Assembly (NCBI GenBank): GCA_047602575.1
Contig: JASGGY010000001.1
Location: forward strand, 62,001 to 126,000
Source: UBA1366 sp047602575
Lineage (GTDB): Bacteria > Bacillota > Clostridia > Oscillospirales > Ruminococcaceae
Direction: 5' to 3'
DNA length: 64,000 nucleotides
Positions within the stretch are counted from its first letter, which is position 1. The number at the start of each line of letters is the position of its first letter. Below, in pieces: positions 17,073 through 25,442 of this stretch. A program made the position numbers and the translations under genes. The notes under the pieces were generated by a model, which was not told the DNA's origin, made no database searches, and worked only from the letters and a program-made list of their open reading frames with translations.

Positions 17073-19126
17073 GATGTGAGCTGAAAAAGCTTTTTATCAA
17101 GCGGAAAATCCTGCTGCTGTTTCTTGTTACGCTGGTATTGGAAGGCTTGTTTGCGATGCGCGTCAAGCAGGTTGATCTCGATCTGGATGCAGAACAATAC
17201 AAGCTTTATAACAGCCAGCTCACACATTACGCGGGCAGGATTACGGAGCAGACCACGCAGGAAATCACGCAGCTCTACCTTGATGCCTCCGGCGCGCAGA
17301 CGAAACTTGAAGCGCTTTCCGAACAGCTTGCGGACGGCGAAATCACGCAGGAGCAGTATTACACGCAGTTTGCCGCACTCAACCAGACGCTCGACACCCA
17401 ACCCGCCGCGCAGGCGCTCTATGATGCCTACAGCGCGGCATATGAAAATCCGGACAACGTCTGGCTGATGCCGGAAAATGCCTGGAAGCTGTTTTTTGAA
17501 ACGTCGTCCGCGGACTGGCTGCTGTTGTTCTTTATCCTGATTGTTTGCACAGCGGCGGTGAAAACCGAAACTGACTGTTCGATGAATCTATATAACCACA
17601 CGTCGAAAAACGGCAGGCTGCGCCTGACGGCGACGAAGCTGACCGCGGTTGTGCTGACGGTGTTTGTGCTGTCGGCGGCGGTGTCCTTGCTGCGGATGGG
17701 CATTTTATCGGTGCGTTACGGAACGCAGGGCATGGACTTCCCGCTTGCTTCGGTGGAAAAGTTCCGGTTCTCCGACACGGCGCTTTCGGTGGGAGCGGGC
17801 TTTGCGGCGGTTATATTGCTCAAAGCTTTTGGCTATGTCTACGCGGCGGCGGTTGCGCTGCTGCTGATTAGTCTGTTGCAAACCGTTCCGGCGGCGACCT
17901 GTATGGCGGGAATCACTATGCTGCCGGAGTTCATCGCCGCGCGCGCCGGCGATGGCAGCGCGATATATCGCTATTATCTGCCGGTCGGACTCATGAAAAG
18001 CGTCGGCTTTTTGCAGGGCAATTCGCCGGAGCAGGCAGCACTGCTGTTCAAGGCGCTCACCGACGGACAGAAGCGCGGAATTTTGGCGGTTTCGCTCGCG
18101 GTCACCATCGGGTGTCTGCTTTTCGCGGCGGTGAAAGGCGCAGGCATTCGGCTCAGGCTCAGGAAAAAACCAACAAAGCTTGCGCTGTTCATGCTGCCGT
18201 TTCTGCTGCTGTCCGCCTGTTCCCCGCGGGAGAATATCGACGCGGTTTTTGCGGATAACACGGATGGAAGATACATTTTTGTGATGGATCAAATTTACGA
18301 CAAGGAGTTGAAAACCGTCATTCCCATCGCGCAGACACCCTTTCACACCTATCAGGTCTTAGGGCTCTACGGCGAAAATGCGCTTGTGGCGGATGAGATG
18401 CTCAACGGGGAAACCGTTAGCTGCACGCAATATAAGCTGATCAACCTCAATGACTACACAGAAACCGTGCTGTTCACCAACGGGGATTACTGCGATTTTG
18501 GCGGGATGCTGGATATCGAGCAGATTTATCCGAATGTAATCAGTTTGTTTACCGATGCCGAGCGGCTGACCGGAAACCAGATTGCGTTCGACGAAAACAA
18601 TCTGTATTTCATCGGCGAGAAACAGGTTGATGCGGTGGAATTACATACCGGCAAGGAGCGGGTTTTTCTCGAAGATGCCGGCGCAAGCGCCATTCAATAC
18701 GCGGCGGGCGCGTTGTATTACATTGACCGCGGCAACTTTCTGATGCGTTATACCGTGGCAACCGGCGAAACCGAAAAGATTTATGACCGCCCGACAGCGC
18801 GGTTTAAGGCATTGAGCGGATCGGTTCTGGTTGTTCCGTTTGCGTCAGAAAACTGCATCCTGCTTTCCGCGGACGCAACAACGCGGCAGTTGGAGTTCCA
18901 CCTGCCCGACGTCGCGCAGGAAACCGAACCCAATCTCATCGCCTTTTCGGGCATGACGGTGACAATCGTCAACAAGCAAAGCGGTGCGGTCACAACGTTT
19001 TCGACACAAGCATTCCCGATTGCCGCCGACAGCACAACGATTTATGCCAAAGAAATAACGGAGGACGCGGAGTTCGTCGTTCTGTACGACTATGCCGGAA
19101 ACGAAATCAGTCGCTGCGCAGTGTGA
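17066..19126 (+). CDS. ABC-2 permease fused to a lipoprotein-like extracytoplasmic domain
   Basis: 686 residues. GTG 17066 follows AAAGGAGG and overlaps the upstream stop. Residues 1-370 are a permease built like the preceding protein: N-terminal helix, long polar loop, helix cluster. At about 370-390 the sequence reads KKPTKLALFMLPFLLLSACS, exactly like a lipoprotein signal with lipobox LSAC. The remaining ~300 residues are soluble, with repeated short beta units (LYFIGEK, LYYIDRG) suggesting a beta-propeller-like fold. No start site with a Shine-Dalgarno is visible at the junction, so this looks like a true fusion. The fused segment probably serves as the last membrane helix with an outside domain. 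Confidence 0.82.
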   Translation: MLRCELKKLFIKRKILLLFLVTLVLEGLFAMRVKQVDLDLDAEQYKLYNSQLTHYAGRITEQTTQEITQLYLDASGAQTKLEALSEQLADGEITQEQYYTQFAALNQTLDTQPAAQALYDAYSAAYENPDNVWLMPENAWKLFFETSSADWLLLFFILIVCTAAVKTETDCSMNLYNHTSKNGRLRLTATKLTAVVLTVFVLSAAVSLLRMGILSVRYGTQGMDFPLASVEKFRFSDTALSVGAGFAAVILLKAFGYVYAAAVALLLISLLQTVPAATCMAGITMLPEFIAARAGDGSAIYRYYLPVGLMKSVGFLQGNSPEQAALLFKALTDGQKRGILAVSLAVTIGCLLFAAVKGAGIRLRLRKKPTKLALFMLPFLLLSACSPRENIDAVFADNTDGRYIFVMDQIYDKELKTVIPIAQTPFHTYQVLGLYGENALVADEMLNGETVSCTQYKLINLNDYTETVLFTNGDYCDFGGMLDIEQIYPNVISLFTDAERLTGNQIAFDENNLYFIGEKQVDAVELHTGKERVFLEDAGASAIQYAAGALYYIDRGNFLMRYTVATGETEKIYDRPTARFKALSGSVLVVPFASENCILLSADATTRQLEFHLPDVAQETEPNLIAFSGMTVTIVNKQSGAVTTFSTQAFPIAADSTTIYAKEITEDAEFVVLYDYAGNEISRCAV

Positions 19127-19168
19127 GGGGGCGGTGTCCCCTGATATATGCTTTTTCTTTATTCTGAT

Positions 19169-19194
19169 ACCCCGCTATATGCGGGGTAAATCTT
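19169..19194 (+). terminator. Probable terminator after the ABC cassette
   Basis: Stem ACCCCGC/GCGGGGT with loop TATAT, followed by AAATCTTT. A second smaller hairpin (AGGGG/CCCCT) sits just after the stop at 19126. T-tract is modest. Confidence 0.55.
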
Positions 19195-19303
19195 TATAAC
19201 GGATTTTCGTTTTTGTAAGATATGTGCTGTTCGGCGCGGTGTTGCAAGTGCGTTATTTCGCCGACTGGGGAAATGCATGAATATGAATAATCTTTCATGG
19301 GAC

Positions 19304-19332
19304 TTGACGAAATGAACAGAAAAAGATATACT
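19304..19332 (+). promoter_or_regulatory. Sigma-A promoter of malQ-glgP
   Basis: TTGACG (19304-19309), 17 bases, TATACT (19327-19332), giving a leader of about 75 bases before malQ. Confidence 0.8.
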
Positions 19333-19414
19333 GAAAGGGGTAAAAAATCCACGGACAAGCATGCAGCGCGGTGCAGGGCGCGCCGTACATGCGCCGAAAC
19401 GAGAGGAACATTTT

Positions 19415-20959
19415 ATGAGATCAAGCGGTTTGCTTTTACATATCGCAAGCCTCCCAAACGATTCCGGTATCGGCACGATGGGACGGGAAACGTATGCGTT
19501 TGTCGATTATTTGGAGCAATGCGGACAAAGCGTGTGGCAGGTGCTGCCGCTTTCGCCGACGAGCTACGGCGATTCCCCGTACCAGAGCTTTTCGGTGTTC
19601 GCGGGGAATCCGTATTTGATCAGTCTGGAATTTCTTGAACGCGATGGCTTGCTCAAAAGCGATGTGTACAAAAAAACGGACTTGTTTACCGACCCGCGCA
19701 GGATTGATTACGGGCTGCTTTATGAAACGCTTTTTCCGATCCTGAAGCTTGCTTTTGCTCGGTTTGACTTAACCGACGCAGCGTTTTGTGCATACTGCGC
19801 CGACAACAGCGAATGGCTGCGGGAGTACGGCTTGTTTATGGCGCTCAAGGACGCGCATGACGGCTTGCCCTGGAACGCGTGGGAAAAGCCGCTGCGCGAA
19901 CGCGACACGGCGGCGATCGCGCAAGCGAAGCTGAAATTTGCCGCAGAAATCGACTTTTGGTGTTTTTTACAGTACCAGTTTTACGCGCAGTGGACTGCGC
20001 TCAAGCGGTATGCAAATGGTAAGGGCATTCAGATCATCGGCGACATCCCGATTTACTGCGCATATGACAGCGTTGACGTGTGGTGTGAGCCGGCGCTGTT
20101 CCAGCTTGACGAGGCGCTGAACCCGATTGTCGTGGCAGGCTTTCCGCCCGATGCGTTTTCGCCCGACGGGCAGCTGTGGGGCAATCCGATTTATGACTGG
20201 GAAAAGATGCAGGCGGACGGCTTTCGCTGGTGGATCAAGCGCATCGCGTTTGCGAAAAGCATTTACGACACCGTCAGAATCGACCATTTCATTGGGTTTA
20301 ACCGCTACTATGCAATCCCATTCGGCAGTCCGACGGCGCGCGGCGGACATTGGGCGGAGGGCCCGGGCTACGTGCTGTTTCAAGCCGTCAAAGCCGCGAC
20401 CGGCAAGGGCGGCATCATCGCGGAGGATCTTGGGATCATCACACCCGCGGTCAGAAAGCTGCTGCGGGAATGCGGCTATCCGGGGATGAAGGTGCTGCAG
20501 TTCGGGTTTTCGCCCGACGGTGACAGTGCGTATTTGCCGCAGAATTACACATCTCCGAACTGTGTGGTTTACACCGGCACACACGACAACGAAACGGTGA
20601 TGGGCTGGGTGAAAAGCGCGGATAAAAAAACACTGGGCTTTTGCAAATCGTATCTCGGAGTACGAAAAAACGCAGAAATCGCGTGGGGCTTCATCGACCT
20701 CGCATGGAAAAGCATCGCGCGGATTTCCGTCACCACCGTACAGGACTTGTGCGGCTACGGCAACGAAGCACGAATCAATACGCCGTCAACATTGGGCGGC
20801 AACTGGCAATGGCGCGCGCTTCCGTCCGATTTTTCGGACAGTAACGCACAGCGTCTGCGGGAGCTGACCGCGCTTTCCAACCGGCTTCACGGCGTCAAAA
20901 AAACCGCTATCAAAACAAAAAAGGGGGCAACGCTTCGGCGGCGAAATGAACAAGAATGA
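19415..20959 (+). CDS. malQ: 4-alpha-glucanotransferase (amylomaltase, GH77)
   Basis: Rearranges maltooligosaccharides by moving alpha-1,4-glucan chains, making longer chains that phosphorylase can attack. The 514 residues match GH77. Landmarks: LLLHIASLPNDSGIGTMG at the N-terminus, the nucleophile aspartate in VRIDHF, the acid/base glutamate in IIAEDLG and the third acidic residue in TGTHDNE. ATG 19415 follows GAGAGGA. Its 3' end overlaps glgP by 14 bases, so the two enzymes are made together for glycogen or starch-fragment breakdown. Confidence 0.96.
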   Translation: MRSSGLLLHIASLPNDSGIGTMGRETYAFVDYLEQCGQSVWQVLPLSPTSYGDSPYQSFSVFAGNPYLISLEFLERDGLLKSDVYKKTDLFTDPRRIDYGLLYETLFPILKLAFARFDLTDAAFCAYCADNSEWLREYGLFMALKDAHDGLPWNAWEKPLRERDTAAIAQAKLKFAAEIDFWCFLQYQFYAQWTALKRYANGKGIQIIGDIPIYCAYDSVDVWCEPALFQLDEALNPIVVAGFPPDAFSPDGQLWGNPIYDWEKMQADGFRWWIKRIAFAKSIYDTVRIDHFIGFNRYYAIPFGSPTARGGHWAEGPGYVLFQAVKAATGKGGIIAEDLGIITPAVRKLLRECGYPGMKVLQFGFSPDGDSAYLPQNYTSPNCVVYTGTHDNETVMGWVKSADKKTLGFCKSYLGVRKNAEIAWGFIDLAWKSIARISVTTVQDLCGYGNEARINTPSTLGGNWQWRALPSDFSDSNAQRLRELTALSNRLHGVKKTAIKTKKGATLRRRNEQE

Positions 20960-23297
20960 AGTAACGGGCTTTCAGGCGGAGCTGGCACGGCGGCTTGAGA
21001 AGAATATGTCCGCGCAAACGCTGCACAATGTGATTTCTGCGCTTGTGCTGGAACAAATCAAAACGCGGTGGGACGCAAGCCGCGCCGCGCATGACAAGAC
21101 GCGCAAATGCAGCTATCTGTCGATGGAATTTCTGGTCGGCAGGGCGGTTTTTAACAATCTGCTCTGCCTTGGGCTGACCGAAACGGTGGAGCGCGCATTG
21201 AACGAAGCCGGCACATCGCTGCGCACGCTTGAGGACATCGAGGATCAGGCGCTCGGAAACGGCGGGCTTGGGCGGCTTGCGGCGTGTTTTTTAGACAGCG
21301 CGGCGACCTTAAACCTGCCGCTCGACGGCTACGGCATCCGGTATAAATACGGGCTGTTTAAACAAAGCTTCAAGGACGGCTTTCAGTGCGAGGAAGCGGA
21401 CGACTGGTCGCGCTTCGGCGATCCGTGGGGTGTGCGCCGCGACGACGAAACGGTGTTGGTTTCTTACGCCGACCAGAGGGTAAAAGCCGTGCCCTATGAT
21501 TATCCGGTGATCGGCTTTGGCACGGACAACATCGGCACGCTGCGGCTTTATCAGAGCGAGCCGGTGAACGCCTTTGATTTTCAGCTTTTTAACGACCAAA
21601 AATATGACCTTGCCAGTGCCGAGGAGCGGCGCGCGGCGGACATATCGCGGGTGTTATATCCCAACGACGATACCGACGAGGGGAAAATCCTGCGCCTGAA
21701 GCAGGAATATTTCTTCAGCGCGGCAACGGTGGCAGACTTGATCCGCAGGCATAAGCAGCAGTTCGGCACGCTTGAAAGCTTTGCGCAATACAATGCCATT
21801 CAGCTTAACGACACGCATCCGGTGATTGCCATCGCGGAGCTGATTCGCGTGTTGACCGCCGACGAAAACTACTCCTTTGAGCAGGCGTATCAGACGGCGC
21901 GGGAAACCTTTGCTTACACCAACCACACCGTGATGCCCGAGGCGCTGGAAAAATGGAGCTGCGACCTGATGCGGCAAATTTTACCGGAGATTTACGCGGT
22001 CATCCTCCAGCTCAACGAGCGGTTTATCACGGAACTATACCGGCGCAAAGTCCTCAAAGCAGACGTTGACAAAATGAAACTGATCCGCGGCGGGATGGTG
22101 CATATGGCGAACATCGCGTCGTTTGTCGGCGGCTTTATCAACGGTGTGGCGGCGGTTCACACGCAGATTCTCAAGGATTCCTGCCTGAAAGAATGGTATG
22201 CGGTTTCGCCGGAGAAATTTCAGAACAAAACAAACGGCATCACTCAGCGCCGGTGGCTTGCGCTGTGCAATCCGGAGTTGTCCGCTTTGCTGACAGAATT
22301 GCTCGGGACGGACGCGTGGATCACGGATCTTTCGCTGCTGAGAAAGCTCACGCGCTTTGCCGACGACGCTGCGGTGCTGGAACGGTTTGCGCAAATCAAA
22401 ACCCAAAAGAAGCAGCAGCTTGCCGCTTACATCGCGCAGCACGAGGGTGTGACGCTGAATGTCAACGCCGCGTTTTTCATCCAGATCAAGCGCCTGCACG
22501 AATATAAGCGCCAGCTGATGAACGCACTTTCCATTTTGTATCTTTATTTCGGCATTAAGGACGGCAGCATCGTCGGCTTTACGCCTGCAGTGTTTATTTT
22601 CGGCGCAAAATCAGCCCCCGGTTATGCGCGCGCAAAGGGCATTATCAAGCTGATTAATGAAGTGGGCAAGCTGGTGAATGCCGATCCGTCGACAAAGGAT
22701 TTGCTGCAGGTTGTGTTCGTGTCAAATTATTGCGTCAGCTATGCCGAAAAGCTTGTTGCGGCGGCGGATGTGTCGGAGCAGATTTCCACCGCCGGCACGG
22801 AAGCGTCGGGAACGGGCAACATGAAGCTGATGCTCAACGGCGCGGTCACGCTGGGAACGCTCGACGGTGCAAACATTGAAATCGTCGAGGAAGCCGGCGC
22901 AGAAAACAATTACATCTTCGGCGCGCGCGTGGAGGAAATCGACGCGCTGATGGACGACTATGACCCGCGCGAAATCGTCGAAGCCGATCCCGCAATCAAG
23001 CGTGTGGTGAGCGCGCTCATCGACGGCACGCTTTCCGACGGCGGCACAGACATCTTCCGCGAGCTGTATTTTTCGCTCCTTGAGGGCGCAAGCTGGCACG
23101 TGCCGGATCATTACTATGTACTGGGCGATTTAAACGCTTACGTCGCCGCAAAGCTGCGCGCAAACAGCGCCTACAACAACCGGCTCGAATTCGCGCGCAA
23201 GTGCTGGCTCAACATCTGCGGCGCCGGAAAATTCAGCTCCGACCGCACCATCGCAGAGTACGCCGCAGATATCTGGAATATCGCGCCGACGGTATAG
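20946..23297 (+). CDS. glgP: Glycogen/maltodextrin phosphorylase (GT35)
   Basis: Releases glucose-1-phosphate from alpha-1,4-glucan ends. 783 residues, typical of bacterial GT35. The PLP-binding lysine is Lys627 in SGTGNMKLMLNG, followed by the characteristic TLDGANIEI. The N-terminal SMEFLVGRAVFNNL region is also conserved. Start ATG 20946 lies inside the end of malQ with GGGGGC upstream. The gene ends within 2 bases of an intergenic palindromic element. Confidence 0.96.
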   Translation: MNKNEVTGFQAELARRLEKNMSAQTLHNVISALVLEQIKTRWDASRAAHDKTRKCSYLSMEFLVGRAVFNNLLCLGLTETVERALNEAGTSLRTLEDIEDQALGNGGLGRLAACFLDSAATLNLPLDGYGIRYKYGLFKQSFKDGFQCEEADDWSRFGDPWGVRRDDETVLVSYADQRVKAVPYDYPVIGFGTDNIGTLRLYQSEPVNAFDFQLFNDQKYDLASAEERRAADISRVLYPNDDTDEGKILRLKQEYFFSAATVADLIRRHKQQFGTLESFAQYNAIQLNDTHPVIAIAELIRVLTADENYSFEQAYQTARETFAYTNHTVMPEALEKWSCDLMRQILPEIYAVILQLNERFITELYRRKVLKADVDKMKLIRGGMVHMANIASFVGGFINGVAAVHTQILKDSCLKEWYAVSPEKFQNKTNGITQRRWLALCNPELSALLTELLGTDAWITDLSLLRKLTRFADDAAVLERFAQIKTQKKQQLAAYIAQHEGVTLNVNAAFFIQIKRLHEYKRQLMNALSILYLYFGIKDGSIVGFTPAVFIFGAKSAPGYARAKGIIKLINEVGKLVNADPSTKDLLQVVFVSNYCVSYAEKLVAAADVSEQISTAGTEASGTGNMKLMLNGAVTLGTLDGANIEIVEEAGAENNYIFGARVEEIDALMDDYDPREIVEADPAIKRVVSALIDGTLSDGGTDIFRELYFSLLEGASWHVPDHYYVLGDLNAYVAAKLRANSAYNNRLEFARKCWLNICGAGKFSSDRTIAEYAADIWNIAPTV

Positions 23298-23484
23298 ATA
23301 AACGCTAACCAAAGGGGGCGTTGCCCCCTCTGGACTCCTCCACCAAAGGGTACAAGTACCCTTTGGAAACCCATTGTTTTTGAATCGTACTTTGTATTTT
23401 TTAGCGAATTTTGTTGTCGCTGCTACGTTGTGATTCTATCGGACGGGCGCGCGGAAAATGAGCATGTGTTTTATCTTCAGTCTC
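23298..23484 (+). repeat. Intergenic palindromic element, copy A (full length)
   Basis: Begins TAGATAAAC right at the glgP stop. It holds a GGGGGCGTTGCCCCC hairpin, then a perfect 24-bp palindrome (arm CCAAAGGGTAC), then GAAACCCATTGTTTTT, then a ~100-base tail ending AAAATGAGCATGTGTTTTAT...CAGTCT. The same order recurs in copies C, D and G. Confidence 0.85.
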
Positions 23485-23516
23485 AAGAAGTGGTTTGCTT
23501 TATATCATCTTCACAA

Positions 23517-23578
23517 AAAAATTCCCGCCCCGGCTCGGAATGCGATACGCGCAAACCGAATCAAGGGCGGGATTTTTT
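23517..23578. terminator. Bidirectional terminator between glgP and the thioesterase gene
   Basis: Long stem-loop with arms ATTCCCGCCC and GGGCGGGATT, flanked by runs of A on the left and T on the right, so it can stop transcription from both sides. It touches the thioesterase stop codon. Confidence 0.75.
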
Positions 23579-23579
23579 A

Positions 23580-24077
23580 TCAGTACTTATCCGTGCGGCG
23601 CTGGGCGCGGAGGTCGCGGCGGCGTTTGCCCGCCTCAAACTCGGCGGCTTCTTCCTCGGTCTGCGTAATCAGCGCGGGAACAGGCGTCGGGTTTTCGTCC
23701 TCATCCAAAGCGACCAGCACGAGATACGCGGTGTTGATGAGCTTTTTATAGCCGGACAGCGTTTCGATATACGTGTCCACGCGCACCTCCATCGAGGTTT
23801 TTCCCACATAGGTCATCCTGCCCGAAAGCACCAGCGTACTGTTGACGCGGGCGGGTTCTTTGAACTGGAGGTTGTCAATCGTGACGGTGGTCACGTTCCG
23901 GTTGGAATGGCGGCGCGCGACGACGGCGGCGACAACGTCAATCCACTCTACAAGCTTTCCGCCGAACAGCCGCTGAAAGCCGTTGATATGCCCGGGCATA
24001 AGAATCTGAATCTGTTCGGTTGCGGAATCCGCGACGGTTTTGGCATTGAGCGTACAGGATTCTGTGAAATTGGACAT
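23580..24077 (-). CDS. Acyl-CoA thioesterase, hotdog fold
   Basis: Predicted to hydrolyse acyl-CoA esters in the cytoplasm. 165 residues with the BFIT/YciA-like hotdog pattern: HINGFQRLFGGKLVEWIDVVAAVVARRHS, then NLQFKEPARVNSTLVLSGRM. The C-terminus is charged (KRRRDLRAQRRTDKY). I start at the ATG at 24077, which has AAGGAG; a longer frame to 24218 overlaps the upstream gene. It follows the RNHCP gene by 22 bases and probably shares its transcript. Substrate not determined. Confidence 0.88.
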   Translation of the reverse strand: MSNFTESCTLNAKTVADSATEQIQILMPGHINGFQRLFGGKLVEWIDVVAAVVARRHSNRNVTTVTIDNLQFKEPARVNSTLVLSGRMTYVGKTSMEVRVDTYIETLSGYKKLINTAYLVLVALDEDENPTPVPALITQTEEEAAEFEAGKRRRDLRAQRRTDKY

Positions 24078-24099
24078 GGTATGCTCCTTTCTGATGGTT

Positions 24100-24426
24100 C
24101 TACTCTTTGTAAATATGAGCGGAAAGCGCCGCAACCCGGTTGAAATCGTCCGGCATGACGGTGTTCTCCGCAATCCGGTTGCGCCGGACAAAGCCGCAGA
24201 TTGTGCATTTATGGACAATCTGCCAGCCCTTTTTTCCGGAATAAACCGCGCCGACCGGCTCCATCAGCCCCTGACAGGGGCTTGCCCGATCACCCGGCAC
24301 GACATCCGCATGCAGGGAATACAGACAAAACGGACAATGATTGCGGCAGCTTCCGTTGGTCAGCGGCAGAACTTCTCTGCCGCAGTGAGCGCAGACAAAC
24401 GCGCTGTTTTCAGTGTGCTTGCTCAC
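24100..24426 (-). CDS. RNHCP-domain zinc-ribbon protein
   Basis: 108 residues. It contains the block RNHCPFCLYSLHADVVPGDR that gives the family its name, plus CAHC near the start and CTICG later, so six cysteines likely bind one or two zinc ions. Function of the family is not established. I chose GTG 24426 because AGGAGG lies 7 bases upstream; ATG 24456 in the same frame has no such site and lies in the leader. It is preceded by an unusually long leader with its own small ORF. Confidence 0.85.
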   Translation of the reverse strand: MSKHTENSAFVCAHCGREVLPLTNGSCRNHCPFCLYSLHADVVPGDRASPCQGLMEPVGAVYSGKKGWQIVHKCTICGFVRRNRIAENTVMPDDFNRVAALSAHIYKE

Positions 24427-24715
24427 ACAAAACCCTCCTGAACAATGAAGTTTCATTGTCAGAAAGGCGGGGTTCTGTTTCCTCTCAGGTTCTCCGGGCT
24501 TGCGGAAAGAAGGGACCGATTCTCCGCCGTTCTCTTGAAACAGCGGATACTTCTGCTTCCTGCTTCAAACGGGCATATGACATCCCGTTATCCGGACTGG
24601 CTCCGGTTTTACCCCAGACAGTGTCTGCGGTCTGTGCCGGGCAATGTATGGCGTATTACTCCACCATCCAGCAGTAGGTGTGGCTTTCCCTCACCGGCAG
24701 CGGCGTCATCCCCCG
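24427..24715 (-). other. Long leader of the RNHCP gene, possible IS605-type relic or structured RNA
   Basis: About 290 bases between the 11-codon ORF and the RNHCP start. In the frame of that ORF it reads on through two stops into a ~30-codon stretch (24586 to 24493) containing ARLKQEAEVSAVSRERR. That composition reminds me of C-terminal tails of IS605-family TnpB proteins, but no RuvC or zinc motif is present. A small inverted repeat (GACAATGAA/TTCATTGT) lies just before the Shine-Dalgarno. Confidence 0.35.
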
Positions 24716-24751
24716 TCAGTGTGCGAACGCATGATGTGTAGTTTTTTGCAT
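24716..24751 (-). CDS. 11-residue upstream ORF (possible leader peptide)
   Basis: ATG at 24751 with a strong GGAGGAG 6 bases upstream encodes MQKTTHHAFAH and stops. It starts about 40 bases downstream of the predicted transcription start. Three of 11 residues are histidine. It may be a translated leader controlling the downstream gene, or the start codon region left from a deleted gene. Confidence 0.4.
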   Translation of the reverse strand: MQKTTHHAFAH

Positions 24752-24797
24752 GAAATCTCCTCCGATAAAATCCGACGGGACATTCCCGCCTGTTCCG

Positions 24798-24826
24798 ATT
24801 ATACCATACCACACCCCCATATGCAA
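24798..24826 (-). promoter_or_regulatory. Sigma-A promoter of the RNHCP-thioesterase unit
   Basis: On the minus strand: TTGCAT (24826-24821), 17 bases, TATAAT (24803-24798). Divergent from the rimM promoter, with only 22 bases between the two -35 boxes. Confidence 0.75.
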
Positions 24827-24848
24827 GCATTTACGGCGAGTTTGTGTG

Positions 24849-24877
24849 TTGACAAGCTGCTTGCGGGGGAGTATAAT
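24849..24877 (+). promoter_or_regulatory. Sigma-A promoter of rimM-trmD
   Basis: Perfect consensus TTGACA (24849-24854), 17 bases, TATAAT (24872-24877). Confidence 0.9.
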
Positions 24878-24935
24878 TGAGAAAATGGAAAGCTTCGCGG
24901 GCGGAGCTGAGAAAACGAAGGATTTGGAGATGCAT

Positions 24936-25442
24936 ATGAAGCAGTATTTGGAGATTGGAAAAATCGTCGCAATTTTCGGCATCAAGGGCGAGGTTAAGGT
25001 GCAGCCCTGGTGCGACTCGCCGGAGTTTCTGGCGGAATTTGACACGCTGTATGACAAAGACGGTGCGCCGGTGGAAATTGTTTCCGCAAGGGCGGCGAAA
25101 AATGTCACTGTGATGAAGCTGGCGGGTGTGGATACGGTTGCGGCAGCGCAGGCGCTCATCGGGCGCGTGCTTTATATCAACCGCGACGATGTGGAGCTGG
25201 ACGAAGGCTGTTATTTTATTCAGGATCTGATCGGGCTGCGCGCGGAAAATGCGCAGACGGGTGAGGTTTACGGCGTGCTTTCTGATGTGAGCCAGACGGG
25301 TGCTGCGGATATTTACCACATCAAAACTGCCGACGGACGGGAGCTGCTTTTCCCTGCGGCGGGGGAATTTGTCGAGGAAACGGATCTGGAGGGCGGTGTA
25401 ATCCGGATTCTGCCGCCGGAGGGCTTGTTTGATGCGCTTTGA
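24936..25442 (+). CDS. rimM: 16S rRNA processing protein RimM
   Basis: Assists 30S subunit maturation by binding S19. 168 residues with an N-terminal RimM domain (YLEIGKIVAIFGIKGEVKVQ) and a C-terminal PRC-barrel (CYFIQDLIGLRAENAQTGEV). An in-frame ATG at 24930 is also possible; MKQYLEIGK at 24936 matches the usual family start. trmD overlaps its end by 11 bases, the usual rimM-trmD arrangement. The commonly adjacent rpsP and rplS are absent. Confidence 0.95.
   Translation: MKQYLEIGKIVAIFGIKGEVKVQPWCDSPEFLAEFDTLYDKDGAPVEIVSARAAKNVTVMKLAGVDTVAAAQALIGRVLYINRDDVELDEGCYFIQDLIGLRAENAQTGEVYGVLSDVSQTGAADIYHIKTADGRELLFPAAGEFVEETDLEGGVIRILPPEGLFDAL

Noticed and set aside
18130..19126. Separate lipoprotein gene starting at the internal GTG near 18130
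   Set aside because: No Shine-Dalgarno at the junction, and the permease frame runs through without a stop, so a fusion is simpler.
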